This document shows positions 1 to 10,996 of a stretch of 64,000 nt of DNA, piece by piece. Origin of the DNA: Nageia nagi. Lineage: Eukaryota > Pinophyta. The notes under the pieces are model-generated. The model did not search any database, was not told the origin of the DNA, and saw only the letters and a list, made by a program, of their open reading frames with translations. Each line of letters begins with the position of its first letter. Positions within the stretch are counted from its first letter, which is position 1. Where the stretch lies: contig JBITNC010000001.1 in NCBI GenBank assembly GCA_050084985.1, positions 92,566,001 through 92,630,000 of the forward strand. The letters run 5' to 3'. A program made the translations under genes and the position numbers.

Positions 1-974
1 TCATATCGTAATATGCTCCAATTTTAGATATCTCAATGTAGCATGTGCCAAGGATGATTTTCCTTTGCCTAACATTAACACCTTGGTTGATCACAACATT
101 ACATGATATGAGATATTATCTCTCATTGATGGTTTTTTATGTTACAATCATATTTTGGTAGCCCCTAAAGATCAACATAATATCATATTTACTACACCAT
201 GGGGTACATTCTATTATAAATTCATGCCCTTTGGAAAAGAGAATGTCTATGCCACTTATCAATGTACCATAACCTATATTTTTTCATGACATTATGCACA
301 ACATTGTGGAGGATTATGTGTAGGACCTATTGGCCAAATTTAGAGTAGAGGTCAACATTGGAAAGTATTAGAGAAATTGTTTGAGTGATTAATCAAGCAT
401 CATATTAAGTTCAATCCCAAGAAGTGTATTTTTGGTATTACATCAAGTAAGCTTTTACAATTCATTATGCCCAAGAGAGGTATAGAAGTTGATCCCAAGA
501 AAGTGATTGTTATCACTAGCATGCCCTTGCCTCATGATGTCAAGTATTTTAGAAGTATTTAAGAAAATATTCATGTCATTAGAAGGTTCATAGCTTAGTT
601 ATTTGATAAGTGTAAACCAATTAATGAACTCCTTAAGAAGGGTATCCATTTTGAGTAGAGTGAGGTATGTCAGGAAGCTTTTGATGGTATTAAGCAAGTT
701 TTTCTTACTCCATCGGTGCTTATTCCTCCAAAGGATAATGTCCCCTTCCACTTATATCTTTTAGCTACTAAATTTGCTATAGAATTTATGCTAGCTCAAA
801 ATAATGAGCAAGCTAAGCATTAAACATTTACTATCTTAGTCATACACTAGTCGATTATGAGCTTAGGTATGTTATTTCTAGAGCATATTCATTAAAATAT
901 ATGATGAAAAAAGCATACCACAATACGTGTACCACCAAGTGGATCATGTTCTTATTATAATTTGATTTAATCTT
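1..974 (+). pseudogene. Element F: decayed Ty3/gypsy RT and RNase H (left part)
   Basis: This is the 3' half of a reverse transcriptase followed by Ty3-type RNase H, readable only by switching frames. Recognisable pieces are FPLPNIN-like text near 65, an SLIDGF-like stretch near 125, a YATYQ stretch near 250, and HDIMHNIVEDYV followed by a stop where the YVDD catalytic motif should be (about 290-335). A remnant of the RT-RNase H connection follows around 600-800. The closest relative in the window is the RT of element E, which shares HDYMHDIVEDYVDD. The text breaks at 974 in the stretch after RNase H and resumes at 37696, because element C is inserted here. The 5' part of F lies outside the window. 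The assignment to a Tat-like lineage rests on the downstream half. Confidence 0.75.
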
Positions 975-2734
975 TGTATTCTTTAAAATTACACTATGAA
1001 TTGGGGTAATTCAAAATTATTCTTTTTCTTTTGTGCCTAGGAGTTATGTACATAAGAATGCTTGGGAATTATGTAAAAAAGAGCGCTGGGAGTTATGTAA
1101 ATAAGACTACTCAGAGTTATTTTTTTCCCTTAGAATGATCAAGAGTGATGTAAATACAGGCTTAAGAGTTATAAATTTTTATATTCCTTCATTCTTATCA
1201 ATTCCTCCTATTCATCATTTCTTTCTCTTACAATGTCAGGAATTGTAAGTACAAGTGTCTGAAAATTGTTAACACAAGTGTTTGAGAGTTGTATAAATTT
1301 AGATCCAAGACATCAAATAGAGCCCACAATTTTGAGAGATGACATCATAATTTTTGATTGAAAGTAGTAGGTTCTAAAAGAGCTAGATCATCAATTTGAG
1401 AGATGATGTCATAATTTTTTACTAAAATCAATAGGTCCTAGAACAAGAATGGTAGGTGAAGATTTATGAATACATCAAAAAAAGCCTATCAATTTTGAGA
1501 GATGATGTCATAATTTTTAACTAAAATTAGTAGGTCCTATAATAAGCAATGGCAGGTGAAGATTTATGAAAACATCAAATAAAGCCCATCAATTCTGAGA
1601 GATGATGTCATAATTTTTGATAGAAATTAGCAGGTCTTAGAAGAGCTAGATCATCAACAAAGCCTATATGAAGAACATAGAACCGCTAAGCAAATTAAGA
1701 GTAATGCATAAGAAGGAACACCTAGGTCCACTTCATCTTAAGTGTTTGACCCCCAAAGCCCTATTAATGTGTCAACACCAACTCATTTCCATATACAATG
1801 GTAGTTTCTTCTTAAACTAAATTAACATAATGTTTATCAAACACCATTACTCTAAGTACTGACATCTATAGAAGAGATTATAAAGATTGTAAAGAAGTAG
1901 ATAGCAAACTGATAGAGCATAGTACCAAATTATACCCATCAATTTGCAGTCCAATATTACTCAAATAGCTACAGTGTTATCTTTAATCGCTATAAAGCTA
2001 AAGGACCAATCAATGACATGTTAAAAGGATTATAGGTCTATGGACATGGCTGTTCAAAAATTACAAATTTCCAAATAGTCATGCTATTGGTACTTATTCA
2101 TTGTGTAATCTAACATAGTTGTAGTGTTTATTATAAATAATGTTATTTTAGTTATTTCATTCAATGCTAGCAATTATGTATATTAATGAAACATAACCAC
2201 CTAACAAAGGGGAAGGATGTATAAATAGCTAATTTTTAAAGGTTAAAAGGTCAAACATTATAAAACATTTACCCAAGTCTATAAGATATATTCACATATA
2301 ATAATATACACTGACAATGCTTTTCCCTCTTGTAACAAAATGGCTATTTATTGTTTTTGTAAATGTTATGTGTGAAATGTTTTCTTCAAATTATGGCTAT
2401 GTATTATGATTACAAGACCCCAGGTGTGAGATAGTTTACTATTCTTAATCTTGCTATGGATTGTTACCTATGTTGTAATGCTTGAGTTGAATATTTCTTG
2501 TTTTAACTCTTTTATTTGCTTGTCTCTTTCTTATAACTCTTTCCCCTTTCATTTCTTTCTTGTAACTTTTGACCTTAAATATAGATAGGAACCAACCTAT
2601 AAACTGGATATTGAGCAAAAAACCAACATAAGTGAAACCCCACCACCTTCTACTCTTTCAAGGAACCTACCATTGTAGGTAATGGAGAACATGACCAGAC
2701 CAAACCCTTTGAGGTTACTCCATACCAATCAATA
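975..2734 (+). repeat. Element C 5' LTR
   Basis: The start TGTATTC and the end CAATCAATA (probably from CAATCAACA, as in elements A and B) are set by alignment with 35833-37695. The two copies share the stretch from the ATTACACTATGAATTGGGG block through ACCAAACCCTTTGAGGTTAC. This copy is about 100 bp shorter. U3 holds an array around TGATGTCA motifs at about 1340-1620. The repeated TATAAATAGCTAA segment near 2218 is a plausible TATA region. Confidence 0.8.
1310..1690 (+). promoter_or_regulatory. Element C U3 tandem array with TGATGTCA-type boxes
   Basis: A phrase containing GAGAGATGATGTCATAATTT recurs near 1336, 1397, 1497 and 1598, with spacings of about 61, 100 and 101 bp; each copy is followed by an AGTAGGTCCTA-like phrase. 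TGATGTCA reads as a CpG-decayed TGACGTCA. The 3' LTR has five corresponding copies at about 36170-36590. The younger elements A and B carry equivalent U3 arrays, so this is probably an inherited enhancer block. Transcription factor binding is inferred only from motif shape. Confidence 0.55.
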
Positions 2735-3840
2735 GTAATAAGTTCCATTTTTAGCACACCTAATGGGATGTGAGCTAAATTCTATAATTAGCAAGTGTGG
2801 TTAGGCCTAATAGCCTTGTATGATGGGCTATCAATTAAATCCTTCAATATTATAAGGTTCTTTTAACCTTATTGGCAACTCTACTATCAACCAGTCAATA
2901 TTTTAAACCATAGCACCTCAAAAATGTAGACTAACTAGTAGTGCTAGGAATTCCCTTAGATAACCTAAATTTATAGAGCTATCAATTTCTCATAGGAGGA
3001 TTAGGTGAAAGATTTCTTAGTTGTGTCTCCTTTGGTCCCCTTAAGGGAAATCCCACTATCAACTTAATAAATAGCTAACTTTTAAATGTAATAAGGGTTA
3101 AACATTCTAAAAAATTTAACCAAATCTATAAGATATATTCACATATGATAATATACACTTATATTGCTTTTCTCTCTTGCAACAAAATGGCTATTTATTA
3201 CTTTTGTAGATGTTATAGTGTGAAATGTTTTCTACAAATTATGGCTATGTATTGTGATTACAAGACCCTAGGTGTGAGATAGTTTACTATTCTTAATCTT
3301 TGCTATGGATTATTGCTTATGCTTGCAATGTCTAGGTTGAATATTTCTTATTTTGACTCTTTTTATTTATTTATCTCTTTCCCTGTAACTCTTTTCCCTT
3401 TCATTTCATTCCTGTAAGTTTTAACCTTAAATATAGATAGGAACTAGCCTATAAACTAGAGATTGAAGCAAAAAACCAACATGAGCGAACCCCACCACCT
3501 TTTACTCTTTTAAGGAACCTACCATTATAGGTAATGGAGAACATGGGATGAGTAAATTCTATATTTAGTAGGTGTGGTTAGGCTTGATAGCCTTGTCTAA
3601 TGGGCTATCAATTAAATCTTTCAAGATTATAAGGTTTTTTTAACCTTATTAGCAACTCTACTATCAACTAGTCAATGTTTTGAACCCTAGCACCTCTAAA
3701 ATATAGACTAACTAGAAGTAGTGCTAAGAATTTCCTTTAGATAGCCTAGATTTAAAGAGCTATTAGTTCCTCATAGGAGGACTAGGTGAAAGATTTACTA
3801 GGTTATGTCTCCTTTGGCCTCCTTAAGTGTAATTCCACTA
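2222..3840 (+). repeat. Tandem duplication of C's LTR end plus leader
   Basis: Two direct copies: about 2222-3054 (LTR 3' part, PBS and leader) and about 3068-3840. Shared landmarks include AAATAGCTAA, AAGATATATTCACATAT, the pentanucleotide-rich ACCCCACCACCTT block and GTGGTTAGGC. The second copy lacks about 76 bp spanning the LTR end and the primer-binding site, with the breakpoints in ACATG...GGGATG. Priming could therefore use only the first copy. The leader has no ORF. Confidence 0.8.
2751..2768 (+). other. Element C primer-binding site (decayed)
   Basis: TTAGCACACCTAATGGGA lies 16 bases after the LTR end and aligns with TTGGCACGCCCGGTGGGA of element A and the equivalent site in B. The differences are mostly CpG-type transitions. 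It marks the minus-strand primer site of this family. The cognate tRNA was not determined. Confidence 0.7.
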
Positions 3841-3879
3841 CAGTTGTAATTGACTCAATCCTCAAAAATCCTTGGTCTC

Positions 3880-5060
3880 CTATCTATTCTCCAAGTATGG
3901 CTTAACCATCAGATTTTCCTACCTAAAATGATATTCATCCTTTGGTTGTTGTTGCTAATTCCCCTCTTATACCTCAAGTAGCTTTCAAATTTTTACCTAA
4001 GTATGATGACTCTAAAAAGACACCATATGAACATTATTAAGATGTATCATTGTTGGCTTCAAGCTTTGATATTAAGATGAAACCATGATGATGAGATTAT
4101 TATCACACTCTTTTTAAAGGCAAAGTAAGAGAGTGGTTCAAAACTCTTACCCCCTAGTATATAAATTTATGGGGAGAGTTATGTTAGGCTTTAATTAAAA
4201 TATTTGCTACAAATGATGATGATAGCATGTTCCTTAACCTTATAGCATGTATCAAAAGATATCCTCATGAATACATTGATGATTTCAATATTAGATTTGA
4301 AGGGGCATGGAAATCCATACTAGCAAGGATTAGACCAATAAATGCATAAGCTCTAGTGTATTACAAGAAGGATTTCCTCCCTACCTTAATATGCTCATTG
4401 TTATGTTAGGAGATACATTCACATGTTTACCAAATAGAAAAAACCATAGAACATACCTTGGTGTCCTCTGGTCAAATGTAGATTAGAATAATCATACCTT
4501 TATTTCTAAATTTACCTCCTAAATAGGTTTCACAAATAGGTCACCCTAGAGTTTTGACCTTACCACCTTCTCCCAAACCTATTTTCCAAAACCAATTACC
4601 AACATTACCCATTCTTGCATCCATAAGTATTGGTACTAAACCTAAATCTCAAGAAGAGAAAAGAATAAAGTAGATGATGGTAACTATCAAAAATCTAAAC
4701 AATAAGCTCACTCTGCAAGAAAGGTAAAATCATAGTTTTAATTATAGAAAATATGATAATCAGTATCACCCAAAATTCTAGCCCAAGGTTAACTGACCAA
4801 AATAGATAAATTCTCCAAAAATAATTAAAAATGCTAGTATGATTAGTTCTATAGATAATGTTGCTTTGAGCATTTTAGAATGGTGTCCACCATGTTTAGC
4901 TCTTTATTTTCTAGATTCATGTGTAGTGTATCAACATCAATACTTGGACTTACATTCTAACAGATGATGGGACCTGCATCAAATCCTACTATTGATCTCA
5001 CAATAATGAACTTTTGGCTTCTAATATATGCTAAATAATAAGCAAATTATGTTCAAACTA
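3880..5060 (+). pseudogene. Element C gag remnant
   Basis: This is the capsid region of a Ty3-type Gag. Around 3990-4030 it reads VAFKFLPKYD then KKTPYEHY, matching NVFKTLPEFD and KTAYEHC of element A. GKVREWFKTL near 4120 matches GKVLDWYRGL, and YIDDFNIRFEGAW near 4270 matches the PDFNIRFQKTW block. A degraded Cys-rich knuckle remnant lies near 4885-4925, where A has CLACNDAHEQTTC. Many in-frame stops make it non-functional. It is the first gene of C after the leader, and the protease follows in the same direction. Confidence 0.75.
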
Positions 5061-5940
5061 GAGTAACTTCTTTAACAATTCCATAGCAATCCCAAGCCAC
5101 TTAGCAATATCAAACATCCACTCAAGTAAAATATAAACCTAAGAAAACTAAGGCTCCCTTAGCTCAACCTTAGAACCAACAACATCAAGTTCCATTAAAT
5201 CTAGGTAGTATTCAATCAAATACAAGTACTAATGCCCTAGTTGAAACAAACCTTGCTGTAACTAAAAAAGAAGTCCAAGAGAAGGAAAGACCCAATACAT
5301 TGAGATATCCTTTCATTATTGATTATCATAGAGAAAAGGCTACTTAACATTTTAAAAGATATCAACAAGCAGAACCAAGTAAGTCCATCTCATATTCTCC
5401 ATACAATATTATGGAAGAATTAAAGAAAATTCCTTCTAGGATGACCATGTTTGATGTGTTAAAGATACCAGGTCAATTAGATCTTTTGCAAGAATATTTG
5501 AAAATAAAAAATAGTAAAAAAAGGGCAAATAAAGAGAATCTTATATATGCAATGTCTAAAGTTGTCCCTCTAGCTCTAATGAGTATAACAAGACCCCCAC
5601 CTTTCTATTTATCTCTAAGATTAAAAGATTAGGTAGTGAACAACTATATGATTAATACCAGAGTTGCAACAACTATGATTCCTAAAGCTATTACAGATGA
5701 AATGAAGCTATATATTATAAGATGTATTGATGGTGTCATAAAAATATATTCTTCCTTAGTATATGTAGTTGGTAGTGTCAAAAGAGTTCAAATAACTCTA
5801 AATGGTTTCCTTGATATTCATGTTGTCCAAGATCTTATTGTAGTTGATGTTTCACCTTTATTCAAAATATGTCTTTCTAGATAATTGACTACTAAATTAG
5901 GAGGATATATAGCTTTAGACTACAATCACCTTCTACTTCC
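5061..5940 (+). pseudogene. Element C protease region remnant
   Basis: The stretch 5411-5632 matches the linker just before protease in element B (shared FDVLKIP/VEALKIP and LLQEYLK-like text). From 5636, INTRVATTMIPKAI aligns with VDSGVATTVMPKAV of B, so the catalytic DSG triad has been lost here. VVDVSPLFKICLSR near 5850-5882 matches B's protease end, VVELPPLFGLCLSR. The role was maturation of the Gag-Pol polyprotein. Stops at 5630 and 5882 break the frame. Confidence 0.75.
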
Positions 5941-6162
5941 TTTTTAAGACAAATAGGTAAAAATTTTGAATGAAGGCACCAAAACTATCCATCTCAAAAG
6001 GATCACTGAATAAAACTATATGAGTGATCTATAACTAGTGGAAGTATTTGAAAGGGAGACACTAAGGGAATCACTACTAACAACTAAAGTTCTTTTAGTA
6101 AATGATCTAAATTATTAGTTCATAGATGCTAGAATGGGAAATTATTATTTATATGAAAAAAT

Positions 6163-6745
6163 TTAGCCAATATTAGTCACTAATAATAAAGAACATGAGA
6201 TATGGATGATGTATTTTGATGGATCTTGATGTAAACATGGATGTGGAGCTGGAGTGGTTTTCAAATATTGAAAGGAAAATACTAAAATATTATCCTTATA
6301 AATCATATGGAATTGTATAAACAATGCTACTAAGTATGAATCCCTTTGTTTAGGGTTATTTAAAGCAATCAGTATAGGCATTAGGTGCTTAATTGTCCAT
6401 GGTGATTCAAAACTAGTCATTAAGCAAGTTAGAAATCATATTAGTTGAAAACATCATTATCTGAAGAACTATAAGAATAGAGTGTGGGATTTATTAGAGT
6501 TATTCTTTGCTATCAATTTTATATCTATTCCTAGAAGGTACAACCAAATAGCTAATGTAGTTGCTGGAAGAGGGGCATGTTATAATCCTACTTATTATAA
6601 AAGAGGAATTTTTGGAGTCAAAGTTCAATGTAGGCCTTTAGTACCTAATGTTGCAAACTTGTGGCAAGTTTTCAACTCTGATGAGCATATCATGAACTTG
6701 CTCATGGATGAAGTAGTGACTCACACTTTTGGTATTCAATAAATG
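6163..6745 (+). pseudogene. Element C archaeal-type RNase H remnant, upstream of RT
   Basis: MYFDGS (about 6210) gives the first catalytic Asp, KYESLCLGL (about 6335) the Glu and VHGDSKLV (about 6400) the second Asp. The terminal Asp region is degraded (IANVVAG near 6550). This pattern is the plant retroelement archaeal-type RNase H. It lies between protease and RT, as in element B. The downstream text QCRPLVPN...LWQVFN is also conserved in B (IFRPLVLDN) and links the domain to RT. Several stops are present. The location agrees in two diverged copies, so it is not a local rearrangement. Confidence 0.75.
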
Positions 6746-7800
6746 TCTAATTATTTCTAAGAATTAGATGTTATTCAACTCAAAAATAATGTTATGCCAA
6801 AAGGATTGCTCTCTTTTGAAAGACTGTTTGATTTAGAAGATGTCCAAAAGGAAGTCTATGGCCACCCTGAGGGAGAATTATGTTGAGCTTAAAGTAGAAC
6901 CTATAAAATATATAAAATTTGGTTCAAATTCTTCTAATATAAAAAGGTTGTTATGTCTCATATTTATCATAAGTTTTCCCAAGTAATTGCTTAGACTTAT
7001 GATAATCGTAAGACATATGACAAGAATGTCATTCAACATATAATTGAGCTTAAACCAGATGTCAAACCATATAGGAAAAAATAAAGACCAATCAACCCAA
7101 AAATAGAGGAAGCTATGAAATAAGAGTTAATAAAGCTACTTGATTCACAAATTATTTATCCTACCAAGCATTCTTCTTGGATTGCAAATCTAGTTCTTAT
7201 TAGAAAGAAAAGTGGAGAAATCAAAATCTATGTTGATTTTTAAAATTTGAATCAAGTCTCTCTTAAATATAATTATCCTCTCCCTCCTATGGATCAAATC
7301 CTACATATAGTAGTCAAAGCTTGCAATTTTTTAATGATTGATGGTTACTCAAGATTTAACCAAATTTGAGTGAAAGATGAAGATCAATTCAAAATTGCAT
7401 TTAATACTAAATGGAGAACATTTTCTTTTTAAATAATGCCATTTGGTCTTTCTAACACAAAAGCTACCTTTCAAAGATCCATGGATCATGCATGTGGTGA
7501 ACTAATAAATAACATTATACTAATTTATCTAGGTAATATCATAGTCTTCTCCAGAAGTATAAGTGATCACCTGGAACATATAATACTAGTCTTTGAAAAA
7601 TGTATGAAATTTAGCTTTTCAATCAATCTAAAAAAATCAATTTTTATGGTCAACCAAGAAAAATTACTTGGACACATTATTTCAAAAGAAGGACTAGCAA
7701 TTGATCTAAATAGATTAAAATCTATAGAAGCATTGCCACTCTCCTCTAACAAGGCCTTACAATCATTCCTTGGTCAAATCAATTTTGTTTGAAAATTTAT
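6746..7800 (+). pseudogene. Element C reverse transcriptase remnant
   Basis: The N-terminal part reads HSSWIANLVLIRKKSGEI near 7170-7215, then NLNQVSLKYNYPLPPMD near 7245-7290, MPFGLSN at 7436, TFQRSMDHA, and YLGNIIVFS near 7528-7552, where YLDD is expected (B keeps YLDDITIFS). LLGHIISKEGLAID follows near 7668-7705. The order of blocks is that of a Ty3/gypsy RT. Loss of the catalytic aspartates plus stops means it is dead. Confidence 0.85.
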
Positions 7801-8330
7801 CAAAAAAAATTTAGAGATTGTATCTCTAATCACTTCAATGCTAAAAAAAGATGTTGTATTTTCTTGATCATATGTAGCAAAATTAGCCTTCAAAAAAATA
7901 AAAAAAGGCTATAATAGAAGCTCCTATGCTTAAAAATCTTGATATGGAAAAAGATTTTATTATGTTTGAACATGGAGTAAATAAGAGCATTGCTGCAATT
8001 CTAGCACAAAAAGATGAAAATAATGAAGAACGTCCATTGCTTTTCATAGTTAAACACTACATCAACACCAACAAAGGTACTTATTTATTAAAAAATAAGT
8101 GTTTTTCATAATGAAGGGGCTTAAAAAATTCAAGCATTATGTCTCCCATAACAAAATCGTTGTATTTACTATCTATACAAAGGTAAGACATTATGTTATA
8201 TAAGGAGATTTAGGTGAAGGAAAAGCTGGTTGGTTTACTAAAATAATGGAATATGATATAGAAATTAATCCAACCAAGCTGATCAAAGGTAGAGCTCTCT
8301 ATGAAAATATAGCTAAAGCTTCACATATGA
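7801..8330 (+). pseudogene. Element C Ty3-type RNase H remnant
   Basis: The text KDFIMFEHGVNKSIAAILAQK (about 7950-8010) corresponds to the first beta strands of Ty3 RNase H; FIVKHYI then EGLKKFKHYV-like text follows at 8045-8145. The connection phrase IEINPTKLIKGRALYE (about 8258-8305) is nearly the same as IQPTKLIKGRALCE in B. Integrase follows directly with no second archaeal-type RNase H in between. Confidence 0.7.
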
Positions 8331-8439
8331 TCACTCTTATAGAGGTTGAATAGTAATTCAATCAAAAAAGTGATTGGATTAAACAAATCATGATTTATTT
8401 CCAAACTAGTAGGTGCCCTAAAGCTTTGGAAAAATTTCA

Positions 8440-9414
8440 AAGAAGGAGATTCAAGTTGCATGCCCTTAAGTTTATCATGATAAATGACCATTTGTATAGA
8501 AAAAATTTTGATCAAACCCTACTAAGATGTGTGACTTAAAATAAATCTTGTAGAATATTGCATGAATTTCATTATGGAATCTCTGGTGAGCATTACATAG
8601 GACCAACTACAATATCAAAAGTATTACAAGCTAGATATTATTGGTCCACTATATTTTAGGATTCATCCAAGATTGCCCAAGAATGTGACAAGTGCAACAG
8701 ATTTGTAGGAAAGAGGAGACAAGCTGCAATGCCTATTAAACCTATGGTAGTTGAAGAACCCTTTCAACAATTAGGTATGGACTTCATTGATGTTATAAAC
8801 CCAAATTTCTTGATAGGCCACAAGTTTATATTGACTACAACAAATTACTTTACTAGATGGTGAGAGGATATACTAGGCAAAAATGCAAATCAAGAAGTAG
8901 TGATAGAAATGATTAAAAGGATAATCACTCACTTTGGAATCCCATAGACTATTGTGTCAGATAATGGATTAGCATTTGTTATAGGTAATTTATCAAGCTT
9001 TATAGCTCAGTATAGAGTGTGCTAGTTATTCTCTTCAAACTATTACCCATAAGTTAATAGGTTAGCCAAATCAAATAACAAAAATCTAACCCAAATCATT
9101 AAGAGACTTTGCATTATGGGTAGATAAGATCAATGTAAAATTAGTAATAAATAAATACATCCCCATATGCATTGGTATATGGTAAAAGACCTGTGTTGCC
9201 AATACATATGGAGTTACTAGCATTAAAAATCTTACAAAAAATGGAAGACCATCACTTTGAGCCACTACAATCCAGGTATAATCAGCTATTGAAATTGGAG
9301 GAAGACTAGAACAAAGCATATGACTCATTCCAGTATCATCAGCATATTTTCAAGAAGTGGTTTGATAAGAAAAAATCCTTTCTAGGTGAAGTTTGAACTA
9401 GGTGATATTGTATT
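8440..9414 (+). pseudogene. Element C integrase, first part
   Basis: The zinc-binding module is visible as HEFHYGISGEHY (about 8558-8595) and CDKCNRFVGKRR (about 8688-8720). The core begins with LGMDFIDVINP (about 8772) and continues with VSDNGLAF (about 8955-8980) and YYP.VNRLAKSNNK-like text near 9040, so the terminal Glu is not clear. The text ends at 9414 inside the C-terminal region, where element B is inserted; it resumes at 31228. TGA and TAG stops interrupt it. Confidence 0.8.
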
Positions 9415-10908
9415 TGTTGATTAGGATTGTGTAATATATGCACCATGAACAATCTTAACCAAAGTAAATCAAGAACAGACTATGGTGACAGTCTGATCTC
9501 TGGAGAAGGCCGATTCCTTATACATTGGGTGTAGGAGAAGTAATAGGAAAGAAAATAAAAAGGAGTAGAGTGTGAGGAATTTAAGCAAAAGGGTTAGGGT
9601 AGTAGGAAAGAAACTAAAAAGGAATAGAGTGTGAGGAATTTAAGCAAAAATGCTTAGGGTAACAAGAGAGAAAGCAAAGGTGGATCACTAGTTCAGCGTG
9701 GGCTTTCACAGTGTGTGAAACCTTGGTCTGAATCTAGTGTAGCAGCTATGGAACAAGCTCTCACTCTCTAATAGTTTCCCAGCTTTACTCTACCATGTAG
9801 CAGACATAGTTATACTAGCAGCTCATGATTATCATTTAGGAAACAAGCCAAGCTACCATGATGTAACCAAATTAAGAATGATAATTACAAGTGCTAGACA
9901 AGAAAGGTCAAGATGGTATCATATTACTGATAAAAACTATAGGTCTTTGAGAATAAATGTAAAGAGTAATACTAGGGCTTTTGACCCTTCTTTCACTTTA
10001 TTTTCATATACTTATACTAAAGAAATAATAGTTATAAGAATTGCAGAATAGAAATGTTTACAAAAATGGCTTCAAGATTCTAGCCTTCTTTTAACTGATA
10101 CTACCTACATACGCCACTTGGCAGAGTATTACAAAACTGGGTAGATTGCTGATGATACAGCTTCTTAATGACTATGATCTAACTTCTTGCTATCCTTATC
10201 TCTTTTGAGATATTCTATTTACTAGCTCTGACTATTTGATCTCTCTTTGCTATTCTCATCTCTACATTCCAAAATGCTCTACTCACTGGCTCTGGCTATT
10301 TGATCACTCCTTGCTGACCTCATCACTTCTGGGACCTAGTTTCATTCAAAAATGTGAACATCTTTCTCCTCATGATGTCATCTTCATACTTCTGGAATGC
10401 TCTACTCACTAGCTCTGGCTATTTGATCACTCCTTGCTAACCTCATCACTTCCAGGACCCAGTTTCATTCAAAAATGTGAACATCGTTCTCCCCGTGATG
10501 TCATCTTCATACTTTTGGAATGCTCTACTCATTGGCTCTAGCTATTCGATCACTCCTCGCTGACCTCATCACTTTCGAGACCCAGTTTCATTCAAAAATG
10601 TGAACATCTTTCTCCCTATGATGTCATCTTCATACTTCTAGAATGCTCTACTCACCGGCTCTGGCTATTTGATCACTCCTTGCTGACCTCATCACTTTCG
10701 GGATCCGATTTTGGGTTAAGGCCTGAAATTGCTGATGTCATTTCTTCTGGAACCTGAGTTACTCAACATTAACTTCGAGGAGCTTTTCTTCTTTCATAAT
10801 GAAGTAATTACCTTTGGAAATGGTTCTTAAAACCCTTAGCTTACGTCACCTCCAGAATTGATCATACTTTCAAAAAACCTTGGAGTGATGATTATGTATT
10901 AATATACA
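9415..10908 (-). repeat. Element B 3' LTR
   Basis: On the plus strand it starts TGTTGATTAGGATTGTG and ends TTAATATACA. In the element's direction it therefore runs TGTATATTAA to CCTAATCAACA, with canonical TG/CA ends. It is exactly as long as the 5' copy. Its R/U5-side text (ACACAATC...AATCAACA) matches the LTR end of element A, which shows the family link. Confidence 0.95.
10260..10725 (-). promoter_or_regulatory. Element B U3 array, 123-bp period
   Basis: The CTACTCAC phrase recurs at 10279, 10402, 10525 and 10648, exactly 123 bp apart. Each unit has a CATGATGTCATCTTCAT-like box and a GCTGACCTCATCAC-like box, i.e. two degenerate TGACGTCA motifs per unit, and GCTCTGGCTATT where element A has GCCGGAGCC-type CCGG sites. 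The 5' LTR has the same array at about 30585-31045. Confidence 0.75.
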
Positions 10909-10912
10909 TTTT

Positions 10913-10938
10913 GGCAACATCTGTGGGAAAATTTTGCC
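10913..10938 (-). other. Element B terminal hairpin next to the 3' LTR
   Basis: In the element's direction GGCAA, a 16-nt loop and TTGCC end four bases (AAAA) before the LTR. This is where a polypurine tract is expected, and no purine run is present. Element A has the same structure with GGCGA and TCGCC at the same spacing. Confidence 0.65.
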
Positions 10939-10996
10939 AATTACAAAGAAATTTTAGAACCTAGAATCTTATTTGAATTAATCAATGAATCAGACT

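Noticed and set aside
10260-10725. CRISPR-like array
   Set aside because: The 123-bp units are contiguous diverged tandem repeats with no short repeat-spacer alternation, in an LTR of a plant retroelement.
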